Shown one piece after another: positions 1 to 9,453 of a stretch of 64,000 nucleotides of DNA. The notes beneath the pieces are model-generated. The model saw nothing but the letters and a program-made list of their open reading frames with translations, did no database searches and was not told the DNA's origin. Within the stretch, counting starts at the first letter, position 1. The number at the start of each line of letters is the position of its first letter. Source of the stretch: Methylotenera sp. (GTDB taxonomy: Bacteria > Pseudomonadota > Gammaproteobacteria > Burkholderiales > Methylophilaceae); assembly GCF_029946165.1 (NCBI RefSeq), contig NZ_JAQSDZ010000021.1:66782-130781 (forward strand), in the 5' to 3' direction. The position numbers were made by a program, and so were the translations under genes.

Positions 1-3000
1 ACCTCGACCGCGAACCAAGTCATCAACGTAGCGGCCGTTAACGACGCGCCAATCGATGGCAACGAAACGAACATCGTCACACAAAATGCCACCCTCACTG
101 TCCCAGTAGGCCCTAACAGCTTACTCGCCAACACCACCGACGTGGACGGCAGCACACCAACAGTGACCAGCTTCTTAGTGGCAGGCAACGCCACTCCATT
201 TGCGGTGACAGCAGGCACCCCAGGGGTTGCCAACATTGCAGGGGTAGGCGTACTCACCATTAACAGTGACGGCAGCTACAGCTTTGCCCCAGTAGCCAAT
301 TACGCAGGCGCGATACCCGTAGTGACTTACACCGTCAGCGACAACGCTGCAGTGAACCCACTCACAGACAGCTCAACCCTGACCCTCACTATCGGCGCAA
401 ACAACCCACCAGTAGACGGCGATGAAACCAACTCCATCACAGAAGACCTCACCTTAACAGTAGCCAACGGCGCTGTAGGAGACCTACTCAACAACGCAAC
501 CGACCCAGACAACAATCCACTAAGCATCACCAGCTTCCTAGTGGCAGGCAACGCCACTCCATTTGCCGTGACAGCAGGCACCCCAGGTGTCGCCAACATT
601 GCAGGGGTAGGCGTACTCACCATTAACAGTGACGGCAGCTACAGCTTTGCCCCAGTCGCCAATTACGCAGGCGCAATCCCCGTGATCACTTACACGGTTG
701 CCGATGGCGTGGGCGGAAGCAACACCTCAACCTTGACCTTAACGATTACGGCCGTTAACGACGCGCCAATTAATACCGTACCAGTTGCGCAAACTAATAA
801 TGAGGATACCAGCAAAGCTATTACTGGCCTCTCTATTAGCGACGTTGATGCAGGCAGCAGCAGTATGACTGTAACATTGGCAATGACCTATGGCACCCTG
901 ACCGTGACTGGTGGCACCGCAGCCATTGCTGGCTCCGGTACGAGCAGCGTAACGCTGACTGGTACCGTGGCACAGATCAATACCACTCTGGCATCGAATG
1001 TGATTTATGTACCTACCCTTAACTTCAATGGTGCGGCCACACTTACCATGACCTCCAGCGACAACGGCAACACTGGTAGCGGCGGCACCCTAACCGATGT
1101 CGACACCGTGACCATTAATGTTAGTCCAGTCAATGATGTACCAGTGAATGCAATGCCTGCGAGTTACACTACCAATGAAGATACTACGCTTAAATTGAGT
1201 GGTTTATCTGTAACGGATGTCGATGCAGGCACAGGAAGTATCACTGTTACATTGTCAGTGCCATCAAGTAATGGGACTATCGCAGCCACAGGTACGGGAG
1301 TAGTAACAGTTTCAGGTTCTGGTACGACCAGCATTACGCTTACCGGTACTTTGGCTAATATCAACGCATATTTGGCAAGTGCAACTAATCAACCGACCTA
1401 CACGCCAGCAAAAGATGTTAGCGGTACAGTGCAGCTAACTATGGTGACTAGCGACCAGGGTAACACTGGCACAGGCAATGTATTGACTGACACTGATACT
1501 GTGAACATCACTATCACTCCTATTGCTGATCCTATTTCTGATCCAAATAGTGTGTCGGTTGTAGTTGGCGCGGCTATTAGTAACACCATTGATTTGAGTT
1601 CGGGTGGATCTGGTGTTGATGGCGTGAATAGTTTTACCTTTGGTAATGGCGTGATTATGTCCAGTGGTAGTGGCGCAAACTTTAACTTGTCTAATGGTAA
1701 TGATCTGGGTGTTAAAGGTGGTCCGAGCGGTGGTAGCAATCGAATTGATGGGTCTGAATCCATTATCTTTAGTTTCCCATCAGGCATGCAATCTATGTCA
1801 TTGCAACTAAAGAATACAGCCAGTGACACGCTTAAGTTAACTGCTGGGTTGGAAGTCCCTGATTTAAACAGTTCTGGTACCATCACTGGGCAAGTGACAT
1901 GTCCTGCTGCACAAGGGACGCCTTCATCATCTAATATGCAGGTTAGTCTGGTGCTTCAATACACAGATGGTACGACGAGTTCTCCTTTCATAGCTACGGT
2001 TTCATCTGGAGGCGCTTGGAGCTTGTCATACAACACAGGAGGCAAAACTATTTCATCAGCAAATGTGACTGCATTAGTCGATGGTGACTTATTCAATAAT
2101 GGTGGTACTGATGCGACCACCTTTAATATCAGCACTGATATGAAGAGCTTTACGATTGCGCCAGATACTGCTAAAACATATTCATTGAATGACACCAATG
2201 ATGGCTTCCAGATTGCAGCTATTTCAGCGAACGCTGCTATAACAGGTAGTGGATACTCATATCCAGTAGATATTTATGCAATAAATCCAGACCCATCAGA
2301 AACCATTACTAGCCTTAAACTGAGCGATCTGCCAGCGGATACACAATCACTCACGGTGGTACTTGCTAATGGTACTTATGTGGAGATTCAACCAGTTGGA
2401 GGAGTGTACGATTTAAGTGCTTATACCAGTTTATTAAGCACCTCTACAACTACAAGTGTAGATAAAATCTACTTAACGACCAGTACAGCCTTAACCTCTG
2501 GTTTCTCTCCCACAATGACTTTGGAAACTGTAGATGGATCAACTACTTCAGTGACTATTATTGGTGGAAGCGCTAGCTCAACCCACACAGGAGGCAGTTA
2601 CAACGACTACATCAATGGCGGCGCTGGAAGTGACACTATAAATGGTGGTGCAGGCGAAGATATCTTGGTTGGTGGCACAGGTGCTGATACGATTACTGGG
2701 GGTGCAGGTAACGACACTATGACTGGCGGCAATGCCAGTGTGGACGATTCTCTCTCTGACGTATTTGTTTGGAACTTGGCAGATGCTGGCACCGTAGGTT
2801 CACCAGCTATCGATACCATCACCACGTTTTCAACGGTAGCAGCAGCGTCGGGGGGCGATGTGCTGGATTTACGTGACCTTATCACTGGCACAGCGACAAC
2901 CGCAGATGCGCTTGATAATTACCTGCATTTTGAGAAGTCAGGCAGCGATACCATTCTGCATATCACTAGCAGCGGTACCTACGGTGATAACAATACGGTT

Positions 3001-3135
3001 GGTGCAGATGCCGTCTTGAGTGCTAAAGATGTTCAACAGATTGTATTCACAAATGTTGATTTAATTGGCACTTCGACAACTGATCAACAGGTTATACAAA
3101 ATTTGTTAACGAACAATAAACTAATAGTAGATTAA
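1..3135 (+). CDS. Giant RTX/VCBS-type adhesin, type I secreted (3' part only)
   Basis: The frame is open from base 1, so the gene starts before the window; 1044 C-terminal residues are visible. The visible part has, in order, two near-identical cadherin/VCBS-like modules of about 121 residues, two related modules of about 118 residues (linkers VNDAPI and NDVPVN), a non-repetitive region, RTX nonapeptides of the GGAGxDTI type encoded at about 2590-2735, and a C-terminal domain resembling the VCA0849-type type I secretion target domain (VFVWNLADAG ... VLDLRDLI). RTX repeats bind calcium and the C-terminus is the uncleaved export signal. By family knowledge this is a cell-surface or biofilm adhesin of the LapA kind. 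No ABC or membrane-fusion gene is adjacent; a TolC-OmpA protein lies at 55341-57200. Base composition changes along the gene: the first 770 bases are very C-rich on the coding strand, the rest is ordinary. Confidence 0.93.
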   Translation, partial: TSTANQVINVAAVNDAPIDGNETNIVTQNATLTVPVGPNSLLANTTDVDGSTPTVTSFLVAGNATPFAVTAGTPGVANIAGVGVLTINSDGSYSFAPVANYAGAIPVVTYTVSDNAAVNPLTDSSTLTLTIGANNPPVDGDETNSITEDLTLTVANGAVGDLLNNATDPDNNPLSITSFLVAGNATPFAVTAGTPGVANIAGVGVLTINSDGSYSFAPVANYAGAIPVITYTVADGVGGSNTSTLTLTITAVNDAPINTVPVAQTNNEDTSKAITGLSISDVDAGSSSMTVTLAMTYGTLTVTGGTAAIAGSGTSSVTLTGTVAQINTTLASNVIYVPTLNFNGAATLTMTSSDNGNTGSGGTLTDVDTVTINVSPVNDVPVNAMPASYTTNEDTTLKLSGLSVTDVDAGTGSITVTLSVPSSNGTIAATGTGVVTVSGSGTTSITLTGTLANINAYLASATNQPTYTPAKDVSGTVQLTMVTSDQGNTGTGNVLTDTDTVNITITPIADPISDPNSVSVVVGAAISNTIDLSSGGSGVDGVNSFTFGNGVIMSSGSGANFNLSNGNDLGVKGGPSGGSNRIDGSESIIFSFPSGMQSMSLQLKNTASDTLKLTAGLEVPDLNSSGTITGQVTCPAAQGTPSSSNMQVSLVLQYTDGTTSSPFIATVSSGGAWSLSYNTGGKTISSANVTALVDGDLFNNGGTDATTFNISTDMKSFTIAPDTAKTYSLNDTNDGFQIAAISANAAITGSGYSYPVDIYAINPDPSETITSLKLSDLPADTQSLTVVLANGTYVEIQPVGGVYDLSAYTSLLSTSTTTSVDKIYLTTSTALTSGFSPTMTLETVDGSTTSVTIIGGSASSTHTGGSYNDYINGGAGSDTINGGAGEDILVGGTGADTITGGAGNDTMTGGNASVDDSLSDVFVWNLADAGTVGSPAIDTITTFSTVAAASGGDVLDLRDLITGTATTADALDNYLHFEKSGSDTILHITSSGTYGDNNTVGADAVLSAKDVQQIVFTNVDLIGTSTTDQQVIQNLLTNNKLIVD
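166..695 (+). repeat. Pair of near-identical direct repeats in adhesin modules
   Basis: Bases 166-332 recur at 529-695, exactly 363 bases (121 codons) apart, with only a handful of substitutions, mostly silent. A 22-base junction (starting cggccgttaacgac) is also repeated exactly at 32-53 and 749-770. These mark tandem module boundaries that extend upstream out of the window. Confidence 0.92.
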
Positions 3136-3149
3136 CTTTAAAAACCCAG

Positions 3150-3205
3150 AAGCTTTTTTTAATTTACATGAGGTTCAAACCTCATGTAAATTTATACAAA
3201 AGCTT
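3150..3205. terminator. Large palindromic terminator after the adhesin
   Basis: An inner perfect 13-base stem (3161-3173 with 3180-3192) is enclosed by an outer AAGCTTTT/AAAAGCTT pair (3150-3157 with 3198-3205), with T- and A-rich flanks. It starts 15 bases after the adhesin stop codon and could work in both directions. Confidence 0.75.
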
Positions 3206-3310
3206 ATGACTTAAGGTAACCTATAAAATTGCCGAAAATCCATTTTATGGAAGATAACGCTAACAATCTGTTAATCAGAAGTTGCTGCCACATTGAAATA
3301 CGTAAAAAAT

Positions 3311-3350
3311 AAATAAAAAGTTCTATTTAAATGAATAGAACTTTTTATTT
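3311..3350. terminator. Bidirectional terminator, 17-bp perfect stem
   Basis: AAATAAAAAGTTCTATT (3311-3327) pairs perfectly with 3334-3350 around a 6-base loop, giving A-tract and U-tract arms on either strand. It separates the adhesin region from the tRNA-Ser transcription unit. Confidence 0.75.
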
Positions 3351-3381
3351 ATGAAGGCGGCTTATATTCACTCGATTTGCA

Positions 3382-3411
3382 TTGGTAGGATTAGGCTCGC
3401 TGCGATATAAT
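3382..3411 (+). promoter_or_regulatory. Sigma-70 promoter for tRNA-Ser
   Basis: A perfect -10 TATAAT (3406-3411) follows a -35-like TTGGTA (3382-3387) with an 18-base spacer, 38 bases before the tRNA. The bases after the -10 are GC-containing (gcgtcgg), as is common for stable RNA promoters. Confidence 0.55.
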
Positions 3412-3448
3412 GCGTCGGTTTACTAAATGTAAATCAAGTTTCAAATTC

Positions 3449-3538
3449 GGATGAGTGGCTGAGCGGTTGAAGGCACCACCCTGGAAAGGTGGCACAGGGG
3501 CAACTCTGTCGCGGGTTCGAATCCCGCCTCCTCCGCCA
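3449..3538 (+). tRNA. tRNA-Ser (GGA)
   Basis: A 90-nucleotide class II tRNA. The anticodon stem CCACC/GGTGG holds loop CTGGAAA, giving anticodon GGA. A long variable arm is present, the T arm is GCGGG-TTCGAAT-CCCGC, and CCA is encoded. The acceptor arms GGATGAG and CTCCTCC pair except for one T-C mismatch at the fourth pair. Confidence 0.95.
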
Positions 3539-3964
3539 AAAGTTAGTTTTCTCACGTACCATAAAAAGTAATAGCTTTAGTAAATGCAAGAGTATTCAAG
3601 GCTTTGGATGAAATTTTTGTGTACAACTGGCAACTTCTTATCTAACGATAGAGTGGGGTAATTTGGGGGAAGGGAAGTACTAACCCCAATTTTAAGTCAG
3701 TGCAGTTCGGCATAGCCACACTTAAATGCTCCATGATAGCTTTTAGCCCACCGATAAAATGGACTTCTCATGGAATTGACGGTATGAAAAAATGTATGGA
3801 TTTTTAATTTCTGAGTTTTCATTACTTTAAAAAATAATCAGTTAGTTTTTCCGCAAGCAATGTCAGACTAATAATGCAATCAGCACCACTACTAACCAAA
3901 ATTAAGAAAGCACTGTAGTTCAGAGTTGTCTACATAATTAAGTTGTTTGCTGGCGTTAATCCAA
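3539..3964. other. Intergenic, no gene recognised
   Basis: About 425 bases after tRNA-Ser with stops in all frames, no Shine-Dalgarno-led ORF and no convincing hairpin. There is no obvious partial copy of the tRNA 3' end, so no sign of an integrated element here. Confidence 0.6.
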
Positions 3965-4147
3965 TTAGGGTACTTCATCAGAAGATCTTCTAGATTTAGG
4001 GCTTAAAATCACACGCGCAGCAATTTCCACTGGAACTTGATTGTCCTTCATTACTTTGATGCCTTCATGAAATCCTTGTGATAAGACAGCCGCAATACCA
4101 GTTTTTACTGCCGCCTCAAGTTTCCCGTTTACTCTTTCCTTTTTCAT
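3965..4147 (-). CDS. Small hypothetical protein, 60 aa
   Basis: I do not recognise this family. The ATG at 4147 has a good ribosome binding site (AAGGAC, 5 bases upstream on the minus strand), which is the main reason to accept it. The product is basic at both ends (start MKKERVNGK; SPKSRRSSDE near the C-terminus) with a central AAVKTGIAAVL helix-like segment. No signal peptide, cysteine or transmembrane segment is seen. It is divergent from the siderophore receptor gene and about 220 bases from that gene's Fur box. It could be a regulatory or nucleic-acid-binding small protein, but nothing proves that. Confidence 0.5.
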   Translation of the reverse strand: MKKERVNGKLEAAVKTGIAAVLSQGFHEGIKVMKDNQVPVEIAARVILSPKSRRSSDEVP

Positions 4148-4364
4148 TATTTGTCCTTATCTGGTTCATTGATAGCTTACGAAACATAAATGACAATATA
4201 GTGAAATGCTTATAGTATCTGTCTGACTCCGCACATAACCGTAAATAATTCCGCGTCCTAATGCAATGACAGAAATGAGGCGCTCATTACTGTATTTCAG
4301 TTTATGGTGATGAGGCTGCGTTAGATATTTCACAGCCTTAAATACAAAATTTAGAGATAATCTT

Positions 4365-4383
4365 AATGAAAACAATTCTCATT
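4365..4383 (+). promoter_or_regulatory. Fur box upstream of siderophore receptor
   Basis: AATGAAAACAATTCTCATT matches the 19-base Fur consensus AATGATAATNATTATCATT at 15 of 18 informative positions and has perfect AATGA/TCATT outer arms. It ends 48 bases before the receptor start codon, so iron repression is expected. Confidence 0.75.
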
Positions 4384-4431
4384 TGTGTTAATATTACAAA
4401 AAAATTATCAATCATCTTAATGGAGTTAGAA

Positions 4432-6705
4432 ATGCAATTTATTGCAGCCAGCGCGCAACAGTCTGTCCTTAAAAATACCAAACATAAAAATCAGTTTGAA
4501 CTATCAAAGTTAACGCTAGCGATTCGAAATATTTTACTCGGTACTAGCGTGATTTTAATGGCTAGCCCAACTTCAGTATTAGCAGAAACCAGCACTAGCA
4601 ACACCATTGAGTTACAAGAAGTCGCGGTTACTGCGCCAGCAATTAGCGATACGCAATCAGTTAACGGGTACAACGCAAAACGTAGCACAACTGCAACCAA
4701 AACAGATACTGAATTACGTGATGTGCCGCAATCTATTTCTGTCGTCACGCAAGACCAAATTAAAGATCAATCTGTTCAAAGTATTGCAGATGCCGTTCGT
4801 TACGTACCAGGTGTACAAGCGGCACAGGGTGAAGGTAATCGTGATGCACTGATTTTCCGTGGGAATCAAACAACAGGTGACTTCTTTTTAGATGGTGTAC
4901 GTGATGATGTGCAAACTTACCGCGATGTTTACAATACAGATCGCATCGAGGTATTAAAAGGTCCAAATGGCATGATATTTGGCCGTGGCGGTGCAGGCGG
5001 TGCAATTAACCGTGTGTCTAAAGAAGCAGGCTGGGATCCCATTAGCCAAATCATGGCAAGCTATGGCGCTTATGACCAAAAACGTATTTCAGCAGATTTT
5101 GGCCAAGCCATTAATGATGCAGTCGCATTCCGTATCAATGCGGTTTACGAAAACTCGGACTCTTACCGTGATGGTGTAGAACTTAAACGTTATGGCGTAA
5201 CACCAACGATTACAGTTAAACCCTCAGATAAAACTAAAATCACATTAGGCGTTGAATACTTTAAAGATGAACACACCAGTGACCGCGGTATACCATCCAT
5301 GAACGGTGCAGGTAACTCAAGCTTGAAAAACCGCCCTTATAAAATTGGCGATACTGACCAATTTTTTGGTAATGCAGCATTAAGCCCTAACGAAACCGAA
5401 ACAAAAGCATTTAACGCCATGATTGAACATGCATTTGATAGCGGTCTAACTGTACGTAACCGCTTGCGTTATGCAGATTACGATAAGTTTTATCAAAACA
5501 TTTTCGCTAGAAACTCGGTTACCAATGCTGGCACTGTTCAATTTGGTGCTTATCGCGATGAAACAGATCGTGAAAATCTCATTAACCAAACGGATTTGAT
5601 GTTTGACGTAAAAACAGGTTCTATTGAACATAAATTGTTATTTGGTATGGAATTAGCTAAGCAAGAAACAGACAATAAGCGCTTCCAGCCAACAACAGGC
5701 TCAACAAACATTCCTGGCTCTACAGGAACACAACCTGCAAGCAATCCATTCGTCCCTACTGCTTCTTTTGCAGTTTTGGCTACTAATAGAAAAAGTGACG
5801 TGGATGTCACTGCTTTTTACATGCAAGACCAAATTGTTTTAACGCCGAAATGGCAAGCAATTGTGGGTTTAAGACACGATAAATTTGAAACAGATTTCAC
5901 AGATAAAATAGCTAATCAAAAAATTGATGTCAGTGATAACTTTATATCTCCACGTGCAGGTTTGATTTTTAAACCTGTAGAAGCAGTTTCACTCTATGGC
6001 AATTACAGCATCTCTTATGTACCACGTGCAGGTGATCAACTCACATCTCTTACTATTACAAACAGCAGTTTTGATCCTGAAAAATTCATTAACTATGAAG
6101 TGGGTGCAAAGTGGGACGTTAACCCTAACTTAGCATTCACCGCTGCGGTTTATAAATTAGAACGTGAAAATGTTTTAATAGCTGACCCAAGCAATCCTGC
6201 AGCGAATTCAATTCTGATTGATGGTCAAGAAACAAAAGGTATTGAATTAGGAATGACAGGCAATATTACAGACAAGTGGAGTGTAATTGGTGGTATAGCA
6301 TTTCAAGACGGAAAAATAACCAAGGATATACTTGCCTTTAATACTAATGGTACAAGAAACCCTGGTAGCGACATACTAAAAGGGGCAGAACTAGCACAAA
6401 CTCCAACTCGCACATTTTCATTGTGGAATCGTTACGACTTCAATGAAATGTGGGGTGCGGCTATTGGTGTAGTAAGTCGTTCAGAAATGTATGCAGCAAC
6501 GCCTACCGCATCACAAAGCACAATACTGCCTGGCTACACACGCTTAGATGCAGCTGTGTTTGCGAAATTCAACAAAAACACACGCTTACAAGTCAACCTT
6601 GAAAACTTAACCAATAAAGAATATGCGCTTTATGCACATAACAACAATAACATCACACCAGGTTCACCAATTACAGGTCGCGCGACATTGATTTACGACT
6701 TTTAA
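4432..6705 (+). CDS. TonB-dependent siderophore receptor (catecholate/Fiu-like)
   Basis: Outer-membrane beta-barrel receptor that imports ferric siderophore using TonB-ExbBD energy. I start it at 4432 (757 aa) because GGAG lies 7 bases upstream; an earlier in-frame ATG at 4366 lies inside the Fur box. Residues 1-51 form a long signal peptide ending SVLA. The plug domain follows (about 85-200, with DVPQSISVVTQDQ, YVPGV, FRGNQ and LKGPNGMIFGRGGAGGAIN), then the 22-strand barrel ending in the typical terminal phenylalanine (LIYDF). Plug and barrel motifs fit the TonB-siderophore family, most like catecholate receptors such as Fiu; the actual ligand is inferred. It is a single-gene unit with a Fur box in front and a strong terminator behind. 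Confidence 0.92.
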   Translation: MQFIAASAQQSVLKNTKHKNQFELSKLTLAIRNILLGTSVILMASPTSVLAETSTSNTIELQEVAVTAPAISDTQSVNGYNAKRSTTATKTDTELRDVPQSISVVTQDQIKDQSVQSIADAVRYVPGVQAAQGEGNRDALIFRGNQTTGDFFLDGVRDDVQTYRDVYNTDRIEVLKGPNGMIFGRGGAGGAINRVSKEAGWDPISQIMASYGAYDQKRISADFGQAINDAVAFRINAVYENSDSYRDGVELKRYGVTPTITVKPSDKTKITLGVEYFKDEHTSDRGIPSMNGAGNSSLKNRPYKIGDTDQFFGNAALSPNETETKAFNAMIEHAFDSGLTVRNRLRYADYDKFYQNIFARNSVTNAGTVQFGAYRDETDRENLINQTDLMFDVKTGSIEHKLLFGMELAKQETDNKRFQPTTGSTNIPGSTGTQPASNPFVPTASFAVLATNRKSDVDVTAFYMQDQIVLTPKWQAIVGLRHDKFETDFTDKIANQKIDVSDNFISPRAGLIFKPVEAVSLYGNYSISYVPRAGDQLTSLTITNSSFDPEKFINYEVGAKWDVNPNLAFTAAVYKLERENVLIADPSNPAANSILIDGQETKGIELGMTGNITDKWSVIGGIAFQDGKITKDILAFNTNGTRNPGSDILKGAELAQTPTRTFSLWNRYDFNEMWGAAIGVVSRSEMYAATPTASQSTILPGYTRLDAAVFAKFNKNTRLQVNLENLTNKEYALYAHNNNNITPGSPITGRATLIYDF

Positions 6706-6728
6706 TTACAAGTTACATGGTTGATTAG

Positions 6729-6757
6729 GCCCATACATCGTGTATGGGCTTTTTTTT
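6729..6757 (+). terminator. Rho-independent terminator of siderophore receptor
   Basis: GCCCATACA (6729-6737) pairs with TGTATGGGC (6741-6749), followed directly by eight T residues. Confidence 0.9.
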
Positions 6758-7251
6758 GTTTTTTATAATTGATAAATCTAAACAAGCAAATGTTAACTTT
6801 AGTTTGGTGCTGAACCCGTGAAGCCCAACACCTAACAATAAAAACATTCGTTGGGTAAATCTTTTTGTCGGGTCATTTTTAATCCCTTTTTGAAAGATGC
6901 GGTTTCCTGCAAAATGACGATTAACACAAAACTCCTTACACCCCTGAGTTCATCTGCCGAATAAAAACTCATGAAGTAATTAGTAGCTTTAAGCTTCTAA
7001 TTTTAAGCTTTGGCTATATTTATGGTTCAGTCTCTTTGATTCTAAAGCTAAGAATTTTAGGAATATCTCATCTATATAGTACAAGCTTATGACTCATCTT
7101 TAGCTTAATTTATGGAGCCTCTGACAGGATTCTCTATCTGTTACCGCAAATATAAGATTTAATTATTCCGCTAGAAACTATGTCGCAGAATTACAGCACA
7201 AGATTGGAAAGGCTTTTCCAATAATGGAGTAGGGCTATTAAAAATATCTCG
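6758..7251. other. Intergenic region upstream of htpG
   Basis: About 490 AT-rich bases without a supported gene. A small palindrome TTGGAAA/TTTCCAA occurs at about 7204-7221, shortly before the heat-shock promoter. The stretch around 6810-6835 (aacccgtgaagcccaac) vaguely resembles a decayed REP half-site. Nothing else is visible. Confidence 0.5.
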
Positions 7252-7277
7252 CTTGAAAATTATAATGTTATCCCCAT
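7252..7277 (+). promoter_or_regulatory. Sigma-32 heat-shock promoter of htpG
   Basis: CTTGAAA (7252-7258) and CCCCAT (7272-7277) are separated by 13 bases, matching the RpoH consensus CTTGAAA-N(11-16)-CCCCAT in sequence and spacing. The predicted start would leave a leader of about 80 nucleotides. Confidence 0.88.
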
Positions 7278-7362
7278 TAATAGACTATTGTTTTTAAACC
7301 TCAATTTATAAACTAAATTCTTAAACCCACAAATTTCGATACACAAGCAAGGAGCTCAATTT

Positions 7363-9264
7363 ATGTCCGTAGAGACAACCCAAAAAGAAACTCATCCCAA
7401 AGAATCCATGGCTTTTCAGGCGGAAGTGAAACAATTGCTTCAATTGATGATTCACTCCTTATATAGCAACAAAGAGATTGTGTTGCGTGAATTGATTTCT
7501 AACGCGTCCGATGCCGCGGATAAATTGCGTTTTGAAGCCGTGAGTAATGGCGGACTTTATGATGGTGATAGCGATTTAAAGATTCGTATTGCTTTCGATA
7601 AAGACGCGCGCACCGTGACCATTAATGATAACGGCATTGGTATGAGCCGTGATGAGGTGATTGCGAACATTGGTACGATTGCAAAATCTGGCACTAAAGA
7701 ATTTTTTAATGCACTTTCTGGCGACCAAGCTAAAGATGCGAATTTGATTGGTCAATTTGGTGTGGGCTTTTATTCAGCTTTTATTATTGCAAATAAAGTG
7801 ACCTTAACAACACGTCGCGCTGGCGCCACAACAGCGGTACGTTGGGAATCAGCTGGGGAGGGCGACTTCACATTAGAAGATGCAGATAAAGCGACTCGTG
7901 GTACTGAAATTGTATTGCACTTACGTGAGGGCGAAGACGAGTTTCTAAGTGATTGGAAGCTAAAAACCATTATTCGCAAGTATTCAGACCACATTACTTT
8001 ACCAATCGTGATGAAAAAATCCGAATGGAAAGAGGGCGCTGAGATAGCAACCGATGAAGATGAAACGGTGAATAAAGCGTCAGCATTATGGGCGCGCAGC
8101 AAAAACGACATTACAGAAGAAGAGTATCAAGAGTTCTATAAACACGTTTCTCATGACTTTGAAAATCCACTGGCTTATACACATAGCCGCGTAGAAGGTA
8201 AACAAGAGTACATTTCACTGCTCTATATTCCAGGCAAAGCGCCGTTTGATTTGTACGACCGAGATCGTCGCCACGGCATTAAGTTATACGTAAAACGCGT
8301 CTTCATTATGGAAGATGCCGAAAAGTTAATGCCGCAGTATTTGCGTTTTGTCCGTGGTGTGATTGATACTTCTGATTTGCCATTAAACGTTTCACGTGAG
8401 ATTTTGCAGTCGAGCCGCGATGTGGATGCGATTAAAGCGGGTTCGACTAAGAAAATCTTGGGTGTGCTTGAAGATATGGCTGAGAATAAAACAGAAGATT
8501 ACACAAAATTCTACGCAGAGTTTGGCCGTGTATTGAAAGAAGGTCCAGGCGAAGATTATGCTAATAAAGACAAAATTGCTGGGTTATTAAGATTCGCTTC
8601 AACCAAGGCGGATACTGACGTGCAAGAAGTCTCTTTCAAAGACTATATCGCGCGTATGCAGCCTGAGCAAGATGTGATTTATTACATTACGGCAGAAAGT
8701 TTCGCTGCCGCGCAACACAGCCCACATTTAGAAATCTTCCGTAAAAAAGGCATTGAAGTATTACTGATGTCTGATCGTGTTGATGAGTGGCTACTCGGTA
8801 GTTTGACTGAGTTTGACGGTAAAAAACTGCAATCTATCGCCAAAGGTGATTTAGACTTAGGCAAACTAGAATCAGACACGGAAAAAGAGATTCAAAAACA
8901 AATTGAAGAAGAAGCCAAAACCTTAGTTGAGAAAATTAAAAATTCATTAGGCGATCAAGTGAAAGATGTACGTGTGACACACCGCTTAACTGATTCACCT
9001 GCTTGCTTGGTGAGCGATGCGAATGATTTATCGGGTAATTTGGCACGTATGTTAAAAGCCGCAGGACAAAATACGCCAGACGCTAAACCTATCTTAGAAA
9101 TCAACCCAGCGCATAAACTTGTGAAACGTCTTGAGGCAGAGAATGCTGATGCGGTTTTTAGTGACTTAGCGTTCGTGTTATTTGACCAAGCTTTGTTGGC
9201 AGAAGGCGGAACATTGAATGATCCAGCAAGCTTTGTGAAACGTATGAACAGTCTAATTAGCTAA
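7363..9264 (+). CDS. htpG: Chaperone HtpG (bacterial Hsp90)
   Basis: Cytosolic ATP-dependent Hsp90 chaperone acting with DnaK in late folding of client proteins. The 633-residue length is normal. The N-terminal GHKL ATPase shows [17 protein letters not shown] (catalytic Glu about 43), DNGIGM (89-94), GTIAKSGT and [11 protein letters not shown] (130-140). The middle domain contains [11 protein letters not shown] and the LNVSREILQ motif, followed by the C-terminal dimerisation domain; the eukaryotic MEEVD tail is absent, as usual. The start is supported by AAGGAG upstream of the ATG. It is a single-gene transcription unit with a sigma-32 promoter and a strong terminator. Confidence 0.99.
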   Translation: MSVETTQKETHPKESMAFQAEVKQLLQLMIHSLYSNKEIVLRELISNASDAADKLRFEAVSNGGLYDGDSDLKIRIAFDKDARTVTINDNGIGMSRDEVIANIGTIAKSGTKEFFNALSGDQAKDANLIGQFGVGFYSAFIIANKVTLTTRRAGATTAVRWESAGEGDFTLEDADKATRGTEIVLHLREGEDEFLSDWKLKTIIRKYSDHITLPIVMKKSEWKEGAEIATDEDETVNKASALWARSKNDITEEEYQEFYKHVSHDFENPLAYTHSRVEGKQEYISLLYIPGKAPFDLYDRDRRHGIKLYVKRVFIMEDAEKLMPQYLRFVRGVIDTSDLPLNVSREILQSSRDVDAIKAGSTKKILGVLEDMAENKTEDYTKFYAEFGRVLKEGPGEDYANKDKIAGLLRFASTKADTDVQEVSFKDYIARMQPEQDVIYYITAESFAAAQHSPHLEIFRKKGIEVLLMSDRVDEWLLGSLTEFDGKKLQSIAKGDLDLGKLESDTEKEIQKQIEEEAKTLVEKIKNSLGDQVKDVRVTHRLTDSPACLVSDANDLSGNLARMLKAAGQNTPDAKPILEINPAHKLVKRLEAENADAVFSDLAFVLFDQALLAEGGTLNDPASFVKRMNSLIS

Positions 9265-9290
9265 TAACCGATAAGTAATTTATCTAATAA

Positions 9291-9323
9291 AAACCCGCCT
9301 AACGTAAGTTAGGCGGGTTTTTT
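9291..9323 (+). terminator. Rho-independent terminator of htpG
   Basis: A 13-bp stem AAACCCGCCTAAC (9291-9303) pairs with 9308-9320 around loop GTAA and runs into T residues. Confidence 0.92.
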
Positions 9324-9403
9324 ATTCTTTCTTACTTTTTTTATTTATTTGTATCAATACGTGAAGAATTAGATAAATTTTAACTTTAGTTGTTGACTAT
9401 GTA

Positions 9404-9422
9404 AATAAGAATCATTATCATT
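9404..9422 (+). promoter_or_regulatory. Fur-like box before small protein/S4 paralogue locus
   Basis: AATAAGAATCATTATCATT matches AATGATAATNATTATCATT at 16 of 18 informative positions. It lies 31 bases before the start codon of the next gene. Zur boxes belong to the same superfamily, so a zinc response cannot be excluded from sequence alone. Confidence 0.7.
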
Positions 9423-9453
9423 TGTATGTGATATTAAGCAACGGGAAATATAG

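Noticed and set aside
327-623. Minus-strand ORF of 98 codons inside the adhesin
   Set aside because: It is a shadow of the repetitive, C-rich adhesin frame; no SD, and its sequence mirrors the VCBS repeats.
1398-1886. Minus-strand ORF of 162 codons inside the adhesin
   Set aside because: Low-complexity proline/leucine/serine composition expected from the antisense of Ig-like repeats; no SD or neighbours.
3539-3964. Genomic island attached to tRNA-Ser
   Set aside because: No integrase, no repeat of the tRNA 3' end and no shift in composition is visible downstream.
4166-4375. Minus-strand ORF of 69 codons overlapping the Fur box
   Set aside because: No SD, and it covers the receptor's promoter and Fur box. 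The adjacent minus-strand gene at 3965-4147 has a much better start.
9404-9422. Interpretation as a Zur box only
   Set aside because: The 16/18 match is to the Fur consensus, and I see no extended Zur palindrome. Zinc control is kept as an alternative, not as the primary call.
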